From the NCBI GenBank assembly GCA_014218235.1, contig CM024755.1, positions 160,635,941 through 160,699,940 of the forward strand: DNA of 64,000 bases, written 5' to 3'. Position 1 is the stretch's first letter, and every line of letters starts with the position of its first letter. Shown here piece by piece: positions 45,755-57,219 of this stretch. Under the pieces are notes generated by a model. It did not search any database and was not told the origin of the DNA. It worked only from the letters and a program-made list of their open reading frames with translations. Source of the DNA: Colocasia esculenta. Taxonomy: Eukaryota > Streptophyta > Magnoliopsida > Alismatales > Araceae. The position numbers were made by a program, and so were the translations under genes.

Positions 45755-47474
45755 TGTTGAACCACTCTATATTTTACCCTTACATTTTGGTGATAACAAA
45801 ACTTATGATTAATTAAATATTATTAAATATATTCAATATTATGATTTCCTAATAAATATAAATTTATGGCACTATCACTATGTGATTTGCACTGAAAAGT
45901 CAAATCGATGTCTATTCAATATACATCGATTTCAATTCACAAAGTGCCACATCGATTTCAACTTAAACATGGATTCTGTTGAAAACATCAATTCTATTTA
46001 AAACATCGATTTCAACTTAAACATTGATTCTGTTGAAAATATCGATTTCACTTAAACATCGATTCTGTTCAAACATCGATTTCATTTGAACATCGACTCT
46101 TTGTGAACATCGATTTCATGAACATCGATTTCATTTAAACATTGATTTCAACTTAAACATTGATTTTATTTAAACATCGATTTTGTTCAAACATCGATTT
46201 TGTTCTAACATCGATTTCACTTAAACATCGACTCTGTTGAAACATGGATTTCATTAGAACATGGATTCTGTTCAAACATAGATTTCAACTTAAACATCGA
46301 TTTCCTTTATACTCAGATTTCAAAATATTTTTGGCGCTTAATGAAAAGTCAAATATATTTCATTTGCGTAATCTTCTATCTTTCTGACAGAAGATCTTTT
46401 TGCTTATCTCATAGGATCTCTTCTTTCCTATCAGATAAAAAGGACTCACCTACCACTTCTGGTGACTGCAGGAAACACAGAAGTACGAGCCTTTTTTATA
46501 GAAACACTCTTTGATCTAAATACTTTCTTCTATGCTTGTAGATCTCGAAGACCACCAAGTGGCTGACAGTCAGAAGAAGAATAGAAAGATCAGCAATGAC
46601 TAGAATAGTTCCAACGGATCTCTTCAACGGATCTATTCAAAGCTGCTCATATAAAAGATGAAGCAAGACTGTAGAACAAAGAGAGAGAGCTTTCCTGAAG
46701 ATCTTTAAAAGAGTGCACATCCTGTGAGGAACCTGAACTCCACATACACTCAAAGAAAGAGAGAAGAGCTCAAGCCCAATCAAGAGAAGCTTTTCATAAC
46801 AGAAGTTTTCGAAGCTTTCAAGTTTTCCTCTCTTCACTCTCTCTCTGTGGTCATTGTAATTCTTGGGGAGAGTTCTTTGCTGAGAGTTTCTGGGTTAGAG
46901 TCCATTCTTGTAAAACTCTCAGTTTTGTTCTTTCTTTTCTAAGAAAGATTTTTGTCTAGTTGTGGGACTGTATACAGTGAGTCTCTTTCTGTGTGAAGAG
47001 TTGGCCAGTGTAGTTGCTGGCATTTTCTGTCCAGTTGAGGGACTGTACTCAGTGTAGAACCTAGCTGGGGGTTTAAGTCTAGCAGAACCACACTGGAATT
47101 TGTACCAGGAGGTTGGCTTCTTGACCTGTAAGAGAAGTGGGCTGCCTTCTTGCCCGGAAAGAGAAGAAGACCAGCTGGGGTGCTGGGTGTTGTATTGTCC
47201 TTGAGGGGGACTGTACCCTTGGTTAGTTAAATCCCAAGAGATTGTTTGGAGACTAGACGTAGGACTTCTATGTGGGAAGGGCCGAACCAAGATAAAATTT
47301 TTGTGTTCTTTGTGTGATTGTTCATTTACTTCCGCACTACTACTCTCTATCACACTCAACTAACCAAACATTCAAGTGATAATTTCATGTGTTTTAGTTT
47401 CTGTTTCAGATTTCAGAAAACCTATTCACCCCCCCCCTCTAGGTTAGCTTGTTGTCGTACCAAAAGGGCCAACA
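45755..47474 (+). mobile_element. Solo LTR, Copia SIRE/Maximus-like
   Basis: 1720 bp, TGTTGAACCACTC...GGGCCAACA, with a perfect 5-bp target duplication GATCG (45750-45754; 47475-47479). The 3' end has CCTATTCACCCCCCCCTCTAG, the signature seen near the LTR ends of SIRE/Maximus elements. It carries an array of AACATCGATTTCA-type words at 45900-46310. The short ORF at 46724-46942 is spurious. Confidence 0.9.
45900..46310 (+). repeat. ATCGAT word array in the solo LTR
   Basis: About 20 units of 17-24 bp, consensus AACATCGATTTCACTTA, with alternates GATTCTGTTGA and GATTTTGTTC. Confidence 0.85.
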
Positions 47475-47479
47475 GATCG

Positions 47480-47740
47480 ATCGCTCGCTCGGTCACCTAG
47501 GTGCCTACTCTTATAGGCGGCCTCTCACTTGGACGTGCCGACGTTCGGTCGTTCGATCACTCGGGTGTTTTGAGAGCTAGATCGCTTGGTCACTCAATAG
47601 GGCCCATGGCTTTTTGTCCTGTTTCTCACAGACGACGTCATTGAAAATATATGAAATTTTTGTGTGTGCTCTCCTCAAAAAGTATTATCCTCTATTCGGT
47701 GTTTTGTCTTTTTCTCTTAGAAAAAAGTCCTCTTGTGAGA
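47480..47740 (+). repeat. Tandem unit, copy 2
   Basis: Second copy of the 45511-45754 unit, extended by GTTTTGTCTTTTTCTCTTAG, which also precedes copy 1 (45455-45474). This shows that at least a partial third unit once lay to the left. Confidence 0.75.
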
Positions 47741-48389
47741 GAGGTTCAAGTGTCCTTATTTTAAGCACACATTTATTCTCACTCTCTCTCATGTGGGACA
47801 AAAATTTTCCTCTACATTTGATGTAAGATACTTATTGCAAGATCAAGTATTTTTTTTTTATTTGGCAAGGAATTTTTCAAGGATATTGTTATTTAATGAA
47901 TAATCATTATATTTATCATTGGACCTTCGTCGCCAGTTTAGTGCAGTCTGAGGGTTGCAAAGTTTGGCTTCCGGATTCAAATCGTACATATTTTTAAAAA
48001 ATGAGAATACAATATAACATGTTAAATTAGGTGTATGTTTAAAGTTAAGTTGGTTAATACAATTTTTAAGTGATTGATGCACAAGATAGTTTACATGACA
48101 AAAAAATTAAAATTGCACACACTGAAATATTTTGAACAAAAATTATAACATGCTGAATAAAATGTACATTAAATCTTAATTAAGAAAAATAATTAAGATC
48201 CCTATCGGAAGGTCTAACTTAATTCCTAATTTCTATCAAATTTTTAAAAGCTACAAAACTCTTGTTTTTCTATGTAGCTTAATTTCTACTCCCTATATAG
48301 CATTTATGAGTCTCAAAAGACTATTTTCGTCCTTTTAGCATAAGTACTTCTTTTAAATTCTAATTTTACCCTTCCTTCTTTTCATATCC
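47741..48389. other. AT-rich spacer
   Basis: No gene. A weak tRNA-like stretch (GGATTCAAATC near 47971) is too poor to call. Confidence 0.35.
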
Positions 48390-49565
48390 CCTGTAAATTA
48401 TAGACTTAAAGTAGTTACAGTAAACTTATATAGCCCTGTTACACTAAACATTATTATCTATTATAGCATATGTTATGTCATGTTACAGTAAATATTATTC
48501 CATATTACAGTATGTGTTAAACCTGTTATAGTAATATTATTTTATGTTACAATATGAGTTAAGCCCCGCTACAGTATACGTTAAGTCCTATTACAATAAA
48601 TGTTATTCTCTATTACAGTAGATGTTAAGTTCTATTATAGTCTATAACTGTAAACTTTAAGAAAAAAAATCTATTTACTTATGACTATTGAGATTCGAAT
48701 TTAAGTCTTCACAGACCCAACACAAAATCATCATCACTAAGCTACAACCACACTTGTTTACAACATAATATCTCTTTTTTTTAAGGAAGTCTTGATAACA
48801 CTTATAGTAAACATACACATCATTTACAGTAAGTCTTGACACCACTTATAATATATGTTAACTCATGTTACAGTAAAGAAGACTTAATATTTATTATAAC
48901 AAAATTTAATGTATATTGTAATAAGACTTAATGTATAATGTAACAAGAAATAACGTTTATTGTAATATTTATTATAACAGAGAATCATATTTACTGTAAC
49001 ATTAATTATAATGAGACTTAACATATATTATAGATAATAATATTTACTGTAATAGAACTTAACATATATTATAATACGACTTAACGTATATTGTAACATG
49101 AATTAATATTTACTATACGAAGAGTAATATATGTTGTAATAGAGAATAAACATATGTTATAATAGAAAATATGTTTGCTATAACATGACTTAACATATAT
49201 TGTAAGTGGTGTCAATACATACTCTAAATGATGTGTATGTTTATTGTAAGTGATATCAAGACTTACTAAAAAAAAAGATGTTATGTTCTAACACAAGTGT
49301 GGTTGTCATTTAATGGTGATCATTCTGTGTTGGGTTTGTGAGGATTTGAGTTAGAATGTCGATAGTTATAGGTAAATAGATTTTTTATTTTCTTAAGGTT
49401 AAGAATTATATATTGTAATAGAACTTAACATATATTGTAACAGATAATAACATTTACTGTAATAGGACTTAACGTATACTATAATAAGGAATAATATTTA
49501 CTGTAACAGAACTTAACATATGTTGTAATAGATAATAATGTTTACTGTAACATGATTGTTTAAAC
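48390..49565. repeat. Foldback element with TTACAGTA subrepeats and tRNA-like arms
   Basis: The arms at about 48650-48880 and 49170-49400 are reverse complements. Shared landmarks include ACATACACATCATTTA, GACACCACTTA, ACAACCACACTTG and AAAAAATCTATTTAC. The outer parts and the centre (48880-49170) are arrays of 20-25 bp words of the type TTAACATATATTGTAATAG and its reverse complement. Each arm includes a tRNA-like block (48680-48760 minus; 49295-49375 plus) with GTAGCTTAGTGATGA and ATTCGAATCTC in the better copy. Confidence 0.75.
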
Positions 49566-49573
49566 TTACTATA

Positions 49574-49941
49574 TGTGAGACCCGCGGGTCCCATGTGTGG
49601 GGAGGGTGGACCCCCTCCCCATCTTTTTCTCCTTCCCCTCTTTGCTTCCAACGAAAAACCCTCGTCGCCGCCTCCCTCTTTTTTTTTCCCCCTCTGTTCT
49701 CTCGCCTCCATCGTCTCTCTCTTGTCCCTTCGCCCTCGCCATGTCGTCGTCGCCGAGGAGCAAGGGGATAGTCGCCACCCTTCCCCCCCCCCTTCTTCCT
49801 CTATCGAGCTACACCGAGGAGCAGGGAGGAGCGCCACCGTGTGCCGCCGCCTTCGCCCCTACCTTGCCGTCGACACTGCCATTGTAGTCGCCGACAGATC
49901 CTACCGTCGCGGTAAGGATCCCCTCCCATTCCGGCGTCGGA

Positions 49942-50039
<98 letters not shown>

Positions 50040-51784
50040 TTCTCTTGTTCGGACCTCGTTGGGGGGTGCCTTGACGACCGGGGAAGGTGCCGGCAGTGAT
50101 CGTCGCCCCTCCCCGCAGGCGGCGGTGCCGGACCAACGGTGGCCGGAGGCCATCTGCGGAGGCCACCCCCGCTTCCTCCACCCCCACCCTGTTGTACAGG
50201 GTCAGCCGCAGGTGGGAAGAAGATGGGGGGAGGTGGGGCTGGCGCATTGCACAGGCCTGGGATGAGCCAGGCTAGGGCACAATGTGCCAACCCAGGCTGT
50301 CTGCCCAGCGCAATGCGCCAGAGGGGAAGGCCAGCCACCTTTTGTGGCCCTCGGACCGCCTTTTCGCGTCATTTTCACGTCATCGATCATACCTGCTATG
50401 CCAGTGGGCCAGCCCAAGGTTTGACCACCGCCGCATCGGGTTCCTCGATTTTTGGGCATGCCTGGGTCGGCTCCGACCGGGCCGACAGGGCCAGTTGACC
50501 CGGACAATTGTGTTGGGGTTTCCGACACCCGTGAAGTGAGTTTCGAGGGCTGACCGACTGTCCAGGATGGCAATATAAGCTTTTCAAGGTTGACTGTCAG
50601 TCAGGTACTTTAGTAGATCTATTTTCGCACCAAGTTTTTGTTCTGTACTCATGACGCCTGTGCTGACTTCCTAGCACTGCACCTTACTAGTCTTTGTCTG
50701 GTGTTGCAACACTTGAGGACCTGTCCCAGTGCATAATGTGCTTTTGGGTTGTTACCATTCCCCAGGAACCGTCCTCATGGGCCCGTTGAGGGTGGTCTCC
50801 GAGCCACGAGTGCGCCCGTCGAGCGTTTCTCCGGACGAAGGGGAAAATGGTGTTGGACAGCGGCGTTGAGTCATTTGCATAAATCTCTTAGTTGGTTCAG
50901 GTCCCGCGGTGTTTGGAGAGTCCTGGAGCAGTCCAGCTAGTCCGTTCTCACTGCCTCACCTTACACAGTTCCAGAGCTATGTTGGGAGGACATGCGTGGG
51001 ATCTTAGTCCGATCAGACTACGGCTTGTGGTTGTGTTTGTCCACGCATCTCACTCCGGGGGAAGGGGAGACTGGACTTGTGGTCGAGCGGTAAGACGTCA
51101 ATGGGCTCACCTGACCACTGACTAGTAGAGGTTGGTTTGTGGCTAGTGTGTGTTGTCCAAACGAGGACTTTCCGTCTGCGTGTGCAGCCTAGTAGCGTTC
51201 GTTGAGTATGTTTACCAAGGTTGAGATTGTGTGTAGTTGTGTCATGTTGGCGGTACTTGTGGACTGTGTACTCAGTTTATTTTAGTACTTTTATTATTTT
51301 TAGTATTGCTAGTTACCTGCCTACTGTTTAGTTGGTAGTCGTTCAGTTAATTTATCGCCACTTTTTGCTTGTACAATTAGTTACTTTTTTAGCCTGTTGT
51401 TCTCCTGCCTATTTGTTCCCGTTGTTCGAACTGGTGAGGGGTTGGGTTCCTTACTAGGCTTCGTTGCAAAGCTCATTCCCCATACTTCTTTCCAGGTTTG
51501 AGTTGCAGGAGTCAGTGCTTGTGTTCAGACGGTTAGCGTTGTACCGCTTGTTGTCAGCAGCGTTAGAAACGGTCAGTATTTCCTTTGCACTTGAATTATT
51601 ATCTGTGACATTGTGTATATAATTTCTTTTCCGTTGTTGCACTTCTTTACTTGTTCAGCTATTTAAACCTGTTGTATATCTCACTAGACATATTTTTAAT
51701 TCTTCCGGGTCTTCGGATCCATGGATGGCGGTCCAAGGGTCAGATACTTGGAGGGTTCCGAGTATCGGATTCTCGGGCGTTACA
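49574..51784 (+). repeat. 5' LTR of a gypsy element, 2.2 kb
   Basis: TGTGAGACCCGCGGGTCCC to TCTCGGGCGTTACA, followed by a tRNA-iMet type primer site. A strong splice donor (GCG|GTAAGG, 49912) and a 93-bp (CT)n tract (49944-50036) follow one another. A word cluster with GCGCATTGC, GCACAATGTGCC and GCAATGCGCC occurs at 50235-50325. Long ORFs in 49575-50500 arise from the CT tract and GC-rich sequence and are rejected. The matching 3' LTR is not in the window. Confidence 0.85.
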
Positions 51785-51786
51785 GT

Positions 51787-51798
51787 TGATATCAGAGC
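51787..51798 (+). other. Primer-binding site, tRNA-iMet type
   Basis: TGATATCAGAGC, one mismatch from TGGTATCAGAGC, two bases after the LTR end. Only about 80 bp of internal sequence (to 51878) survives before another LTR begins. Confidence 0.85.
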
Positions 51799-51878
51799 AA
51801 AGTCTTCTAATATTTACAATATGTTAATGGCTATGGCTATCCATAAAATAGTTCAAGTGCGTTGTTAGCACCGTTCTG

Positions 51879-52615
51879 TTGCCCAAATAGCAAGTCCGAG
51901 GGGGGGGTGAATGGATTGCTTAAAATCTTTCGTGTAATAATTCTATATAATAAAACACTAGACATACAACACTAAGATCGATAGTTAGAGTTAGTGTTAA
52001 TCAACATAAAGAGAACAATCACACAGACAACAAGAAATTTTATCCTGGTTCGGATTTTCTATCCCAAGGAGTCCCACGTCCAGTCCCTAAGCAACCACTT
52101 AGGATTCCACTATATAAGGGTACAATCCCCCTTAAGGACACTTACACATCCAGCCGCAGCTGGCCTTCTCTTCTCAACTAGAAGAGGAACAACACCACCT
52201 GTACCAACAGGTCCTCTCTTCACACCAGAAAAGGATCAACCACAAAGAATGAGTTGTATGAGGAAGGCCCCAAGACCAACCTTCATCACTACTTAATCTG
52301 AGGCGAAGTCTGGGAGGCACAAGATGATTACAAAGTGGACTCTCTCTTAGATCTACGCAAGCTCTCAAAGGCAATGCACTATTCTGATAGAGAGCTAAGA
52401 GCTACAGAAAAGTTGGATGGATGAGCTGGCTCTTGTTGTTCTTCAGGTGACTGGAGTTCAAGCTTCTCAAAGATTTAAGGGTTCGAACAATCGTGCTCCA
52501 TTGATGGAGTCACCAGTCTCTATTATCTTCTTTGATATATTTTGACCATTCGTTGAAATAATGTTGTCTCACAGCTTCATGCACGTTAGAGAGACTGGTT
52601 CGAAGCAAGGAGCAG
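51879..52615 (-). repeat. SIRE-like LTR fragment, inverted
   Basis: Starts TGTTGCCCAAATAGCAAG and matches the reverse complement of about 58590-59362, including the poly-C block, GGAGTCCCACGTCCAGTCCC and GGCCCCAAGACC. It is truncated near 52615, so only the 3' third of the LTR is present, and no target duplication can be found. Confidence 0.85.
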
Positions 52616-53058
52616 ACTGTTTGCGGGTCTGGTGGAAGGCGTCTTTATTTTCCTAGTTGTGCCTTCCTCTTGGTTGTTTTTGTGCAGTGGTTGCTTGGGC
52701 ATGTTGCCTCATCTGTCAGTGAGTTGTGGGTGCCCCGTGGTTTGTTGAGTCAACATTGTTGCTCGGACTTAGCCGATGCTTTGTGCGTGCTTGTGATGTC
52801 TCTGGTGGTGTGTCTTGTCACTTGTTTGTGCTTGCTTGGTGGCCCTGTGCCAATTGGTTGTGAGTTCTAATGAGGTGTTCCTAGAGCTCTTATTTGCTTG
52901 TTTTGGTGAGGTTTCCCAGAACCATTTGTTGTTGTCTTGGTGAGGGTTTCTCCCAAGACTGTTTCGTGCTCATTTCTGGTTGTTGTCATACTACCTCAGG
53001 GTTTGAGGTATGATGTTTGTTGGCTGGTGCATTCTAGCGGGTTTTCCTAGAACAGTGT
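52616..53058. repeat. GT-rich repeat domain, part 1
   Basis: Units around TTGGTGAGGGTTTCTCCCAAGACTG recur at about 115-135 bp spacing here and at 56626-57010. No coding motif; the GT-rich frames are spurious. Confidence 0.6.
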
Positions 53059-56000
53059 TGTAGTACCCCAGAAAATTCATTTAATTAAAATTTATAGATA
53101 AATTAAAATCTTATCGATTAATAATTTTAAAACTAGTTAAAAAGGTACGCATTATTATTTCATGTGTGTAAACACATACAAAAATTTTGTAACAATGATA
53201 GTTATACCTTAAATAATATTCTCTAATGACCCATCAAGAAATATGGTCAAAGAAAAATCATTTAGACCAAGTTTAAGAATTATTGTGACTTATTATTGTA
53301 ATTAAGGAATAAGTCGGAGAACCCATTATCATATATGCCAAAGTGGATTATAAATCAAAATAAAAGTATGGGTAGACTCCAAACATGTGTGTTGATAGCC
53401 CATTATAGGAGCTGGACCAATGGACAATGTTGGCCCATGATTAAACTCTCTAATTTAAAGGGGTGTTTAAAACCCATTAAGTAAATTAAGTATATGGGTT
53501 ATATAATTGGTCCATACATAAGTTATTGGGCCAAAAGTAAGAGTCCAAATGATGGATGAGAGATAAATAAGATTAAATTTGTGGCTAAATTATTAGTAAA
53601 TTAAAAAGGGTAAGAAAATCTCTTTACAACTCATGTATTATCTTAAGAAGAGTCCTAACCCTAGTCTAACTCGATAGTAATGAAATAGAGCTCTATCCTA
53701 ATCTAAAAAGAAGTTTTAGATAAGAGGAAATTGAGATAAATATAGGAGACTCATATTAAATGAGTGAAATTCGTAACTACATTATCTCCTAATTAAAAAG
53801 GGTCAATTAAAGCATTAATATGACTCAATATATATATATATATATAAGAGTCCTAACTCTACCCTAACCTTTTGGACACGAAATTGGAGTCCTATCTAAC
53901 CCAAATAAGAGGATTTATGCTAAGAAATGTAAGATAAATATGAAAATTGGAGTTGGAAGAGAGGTAGAGTTGTATTAGGAAATAACACTACAATACCTTT
54001 AAATAGACCTCTCAAATCCTCATGGCCGACCCTAATGTCTATCTGAGATCTCTTGGATGTGGGAAAGAGGCCAAAGGAGGAGGAATTCGTGGAGGAGAAG
54101 GCGTGGAAGGAGAGCTTCTTTGTGTTCTTCAAGTTCTAGCCCTAGGATCACAGAAGCGCTTAAAGATAGGTAATCTCTCAAGCAAAAACCAATTAATTCC
54201 GACCATAGGTAGACCATGATCCCAAAAGTCCCATGTTTTCCCCAATTTTCATCATGCCATTCATGAGTATTTCATACTCAAGTTCTGTTAAGAACATGTA
54301 CCCGACTTGACTTGTTTATCCTAAATCTATCTCCATGCTTAATCTCGTGCCTTGGAACTTTTATTGTATATGCTACTTGATATCAGGAATCTAATGATTT
54401 CATTTTCTCTAATTTCTATCAAGTGATCTTTTCTAATTTAATCATTTTTCATCACTATGTCTAATTTTGTTACATTGCGAAGTATCGTGTGTATAGCATG
54501 GTCATACCATGTTAGAAGTGTAATTACTTTCTATTGTTGATACCTCTACATGTCTAGTTTCATTTAAAATTGATTTCGTGATTTTTCACCATGTATATGA
54601 ATTTATATAAAGTTTTGAAGAACACTGTGTCAAGCCTTGACTACATGGACCGCAGCCCAAGGAAACCTGTGCAAGTTCCTGAGCTCGGGCCGGGACCTAT
54701 CGCATTCTCAACCGGGTCGCGATAAGGCCTCACGTCACGTTCTTAATGCGATGGGACCCTGCGTCACGATCTTCTGATCAGGCCGGTCTCGACCTGAACG
54801 CATCGCCCCGACACGTCGCGACGAAAACCTTGTCGTCGCGTCGACGTCTCGGCTGAACTGGATCACATAGGCTCGTCAGTCACGACCTGAATGCATCAGC
54901 CTGACCCGTCGTGACCAGATCATGGTCGTCGCATCGGCCTAGCCTGTCGTGACCTGAACGCGACGTTGGTCGATGTTGCGACCTGACTATCTATCCAGAA
55001 ACCCTAAATTGCATGCAAACCATGTTAATCATGCCATATAATCATTTTTAGCCCATATAATACACTGTTATGAATAGTAACAACATGTTAATGTGTATTT
55101 GCTAATATTCACATAATTTTATTAATTAAAAGATGTGTGTACAACTCTCTCTTGCTAGCTTGATTCTCTTACACATGTACACACAAAACGTGAATTTTTT
55201 GCCATGAGACCTTACCTAAATTACTCAATAATTTATCTAGTAATTAAGTGTAATTAATCATGTAAATTTCCCTATTTATTTAAATGAATTTGTCTTCATT
55301 TTATTTGCTTGATTTGAATACTATTATCGCATCCCGCTGCCTTCGAGCACTCGAGGCAAGACAGACAACGTTTCTATACACACTTTATCTTGGCTTAGAC
55401 GATCTCTCCGTTGGGGATACTCTTGACAGGACCAGGAACTCCTTGTCGAGGCCTTCGTAAGAGGCCTTGGCTTTGGCGGATGTCCATTGCCGACGAGTAG
55501 GTTGTACCATCAATACCTATTTTATCCTTAGGGATCAGCATGATCCAACTGTCTTAGATTGTTCTCTCTTACCTTGAGATCACGTCGGACCTCTGGCCTG
55601 TGTTTGTAGCACGACTATTGGGCAGTGGTGACTTCCACTGGACTGTCGGCACACGATTGTGTTGTGCAACTGATACTATCACATGTTTAACATCGATTTA
55701 CGATTGTGACCCTCATTCTCATCTCCTCTCTTTACACTCTCATCTATTCTTCTATTACTCTCATCTATTCTTGGTACTTTATTTGGCCATCTATTGATTG
55801 TCTAAGATAACAAACATGATCAATGCCAGACAACATTATAAATGGTCCGATCTGGTTCTGGGAGGTGCACCCAAAAGGCTATTTACTCGTGGGGGTTCAA
55901 GGATCAGGGTGTTCGGCATGCATCCAAACACATGACTATCAAGATTTAATCGAAGACAATCAATCACAATACTATATTCTCTTGGTTGACAAGAAGATCG

Positions 56001-56625
56001 ACCAAACGTTACATGCTATCTCGACTAGTGCACTTTTGTACAACGTTACATGCTATCTCGTTATATGGCCAATCCTTTATCATGCTAGGTTTGCATTATA
56101 TTTTTTGGAAGTACTATTGTTCTCTTGTTATCATGTGTTATTAATCTTTTGACTATACTTAATCGTTCTCTCTAGTTATCCTACTTTACAAGACATTAAT
56201 CACTTAAAGCATGTCTGTTTACACGAGATATTAAGTCCTACTAAGCGTTATCGCTCACCATGTACTATTTGTTATATGTGTTTTAGGTAAGTCGGATGAT
56301 GACATTACACACACCAACGGGAATGGACTGGAGTGATGAGCGACCTGTAGTCATAGTGATGGAATGACCTTAGTATTATAGAGTATAGTTAGACTTTTGC
56401 TTAAATATCCTTTCCAATTATAATGATGTCATTTAGCCCTATGTTTTGGCTCAGAGTTAGTGATTTTAATAGTTTAGATAATTTATCAATAAAATGAAGA
56501 GTTTATTGTAATTATTCATTAGTGGCTCTAATACTTTTTTGCGACTATACGCGTAATTTACGCTACCATATACATTGCTCACGTCCCCTCGATTTATTCC
56601 GCTGCTAAATTGGCAGGGCGTGACA
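53059..56625 (+). repeat. Probable solo LTR of a gypsy element, 3.6 kb
   Basis: Starts TGTAGTACCCCAGAAAATTC and ends TGGCAGGGCGTGACA, in the style of the LTRs at 36075 and 59394. TTTAAATAG at 53998 is followed by a splice donor GATAG|GTAATC at 54170. A cluster of GTCGCGA/TCGCGAC-like words occupies 54690-54990. The flanking repeat units are continuous across it, which supports an insertion, but a clean target duplication is not seen (AGTGT versus TGTGC). Confidence 0.7.
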
Positions 56626-57010
56626 TGTGCTTTGGTCGTTCTGGTGGAGGTTTCTCCTAGGACTGTCTTGCATTGCTTCTGCTTGTTGTTGTGTTCTCTC
56701 TGAAGGTCTGTGTTGTTTGGTTGTTTGGGTTGTGGATTCTGGTGAGGTTTTCTAGAATGATCCTTTGCTTGTTCTGGTGAGGGTTCTTCCTAGAACTGTC
56801 TTGTGCTTGCTTTTGTTTACTGTTGTGCTATCTCTAAGGTTTGTGTTGTTGGTTGTCTGAGCTGCATATTTTGGCAAGGTTATTTTCGGGTTTGCCCTTT
56901 GTCATTTCTGGTGGAGGTTCTCCCCAGATTGTCCTGTGTTCGCTTCAGGTTGTTTCTGTGTTCTCTATGGTTTGGTTGTCTGTTCTGGTGGAGTTCTCCC
57001 AAAACGGCGC
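56626..57010. repeat. GT-rich repeat domain, part 2
   Basis: Repeats of TTCTGGTGGAGGTTCTCC...CTGTCTTGTG at 56643, 56773 and 56908 (period about 130-135 bp), continuing the units of 52616-53058. Confidence 0.65.
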
Positions 57011-57219
57011 TCTTTGGCGTAGGACTGAACATCGAAGGCGAGTTGGCCAACACAACTCCCAAGAAAATGGTCAAGGTACCGCACCTTAACGAGAAGCATA
57101 CAAGTAGACTGTAACGCCAACAGTCCACCCAACGAGGCGGTTCAACTCCACGAAGAGAGAGAGAGGAGCAGCGACATTAAGGACAAGCACAAGGCAGCTC
57201 CAGGAAGGACCACCGCCAG
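57011..57219. other. Unassigned junction segment
   Basis: Lies between the GT-rich repeats and the next LTR. Purine-rich (GAAGAGAGAGAGAGG near 57154) and unlike either neighbour. It could be a remnant of the SIRE-like element's internal region or the start of its LTR. Confidence 0.3.

Noticed and set aside
47930..47990. tRNA-like sequence with GGATTCAAATC
   Set aside because: No matching acceptor or anticodon stems could be formed. Too weak to list.
49575..50500. Several overlapping frames on both strands, with long Leu-Ser or Arg-Glu runs
   Set aside because: They come from the (CT)n tract and GC-rich LTR sequence. Frames are open only because of composition.
55823..56152. 109-codon plus-strand frame with hydrophobic C-terminus
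   Set aside because: Inside an LTR, no family, probably chance.
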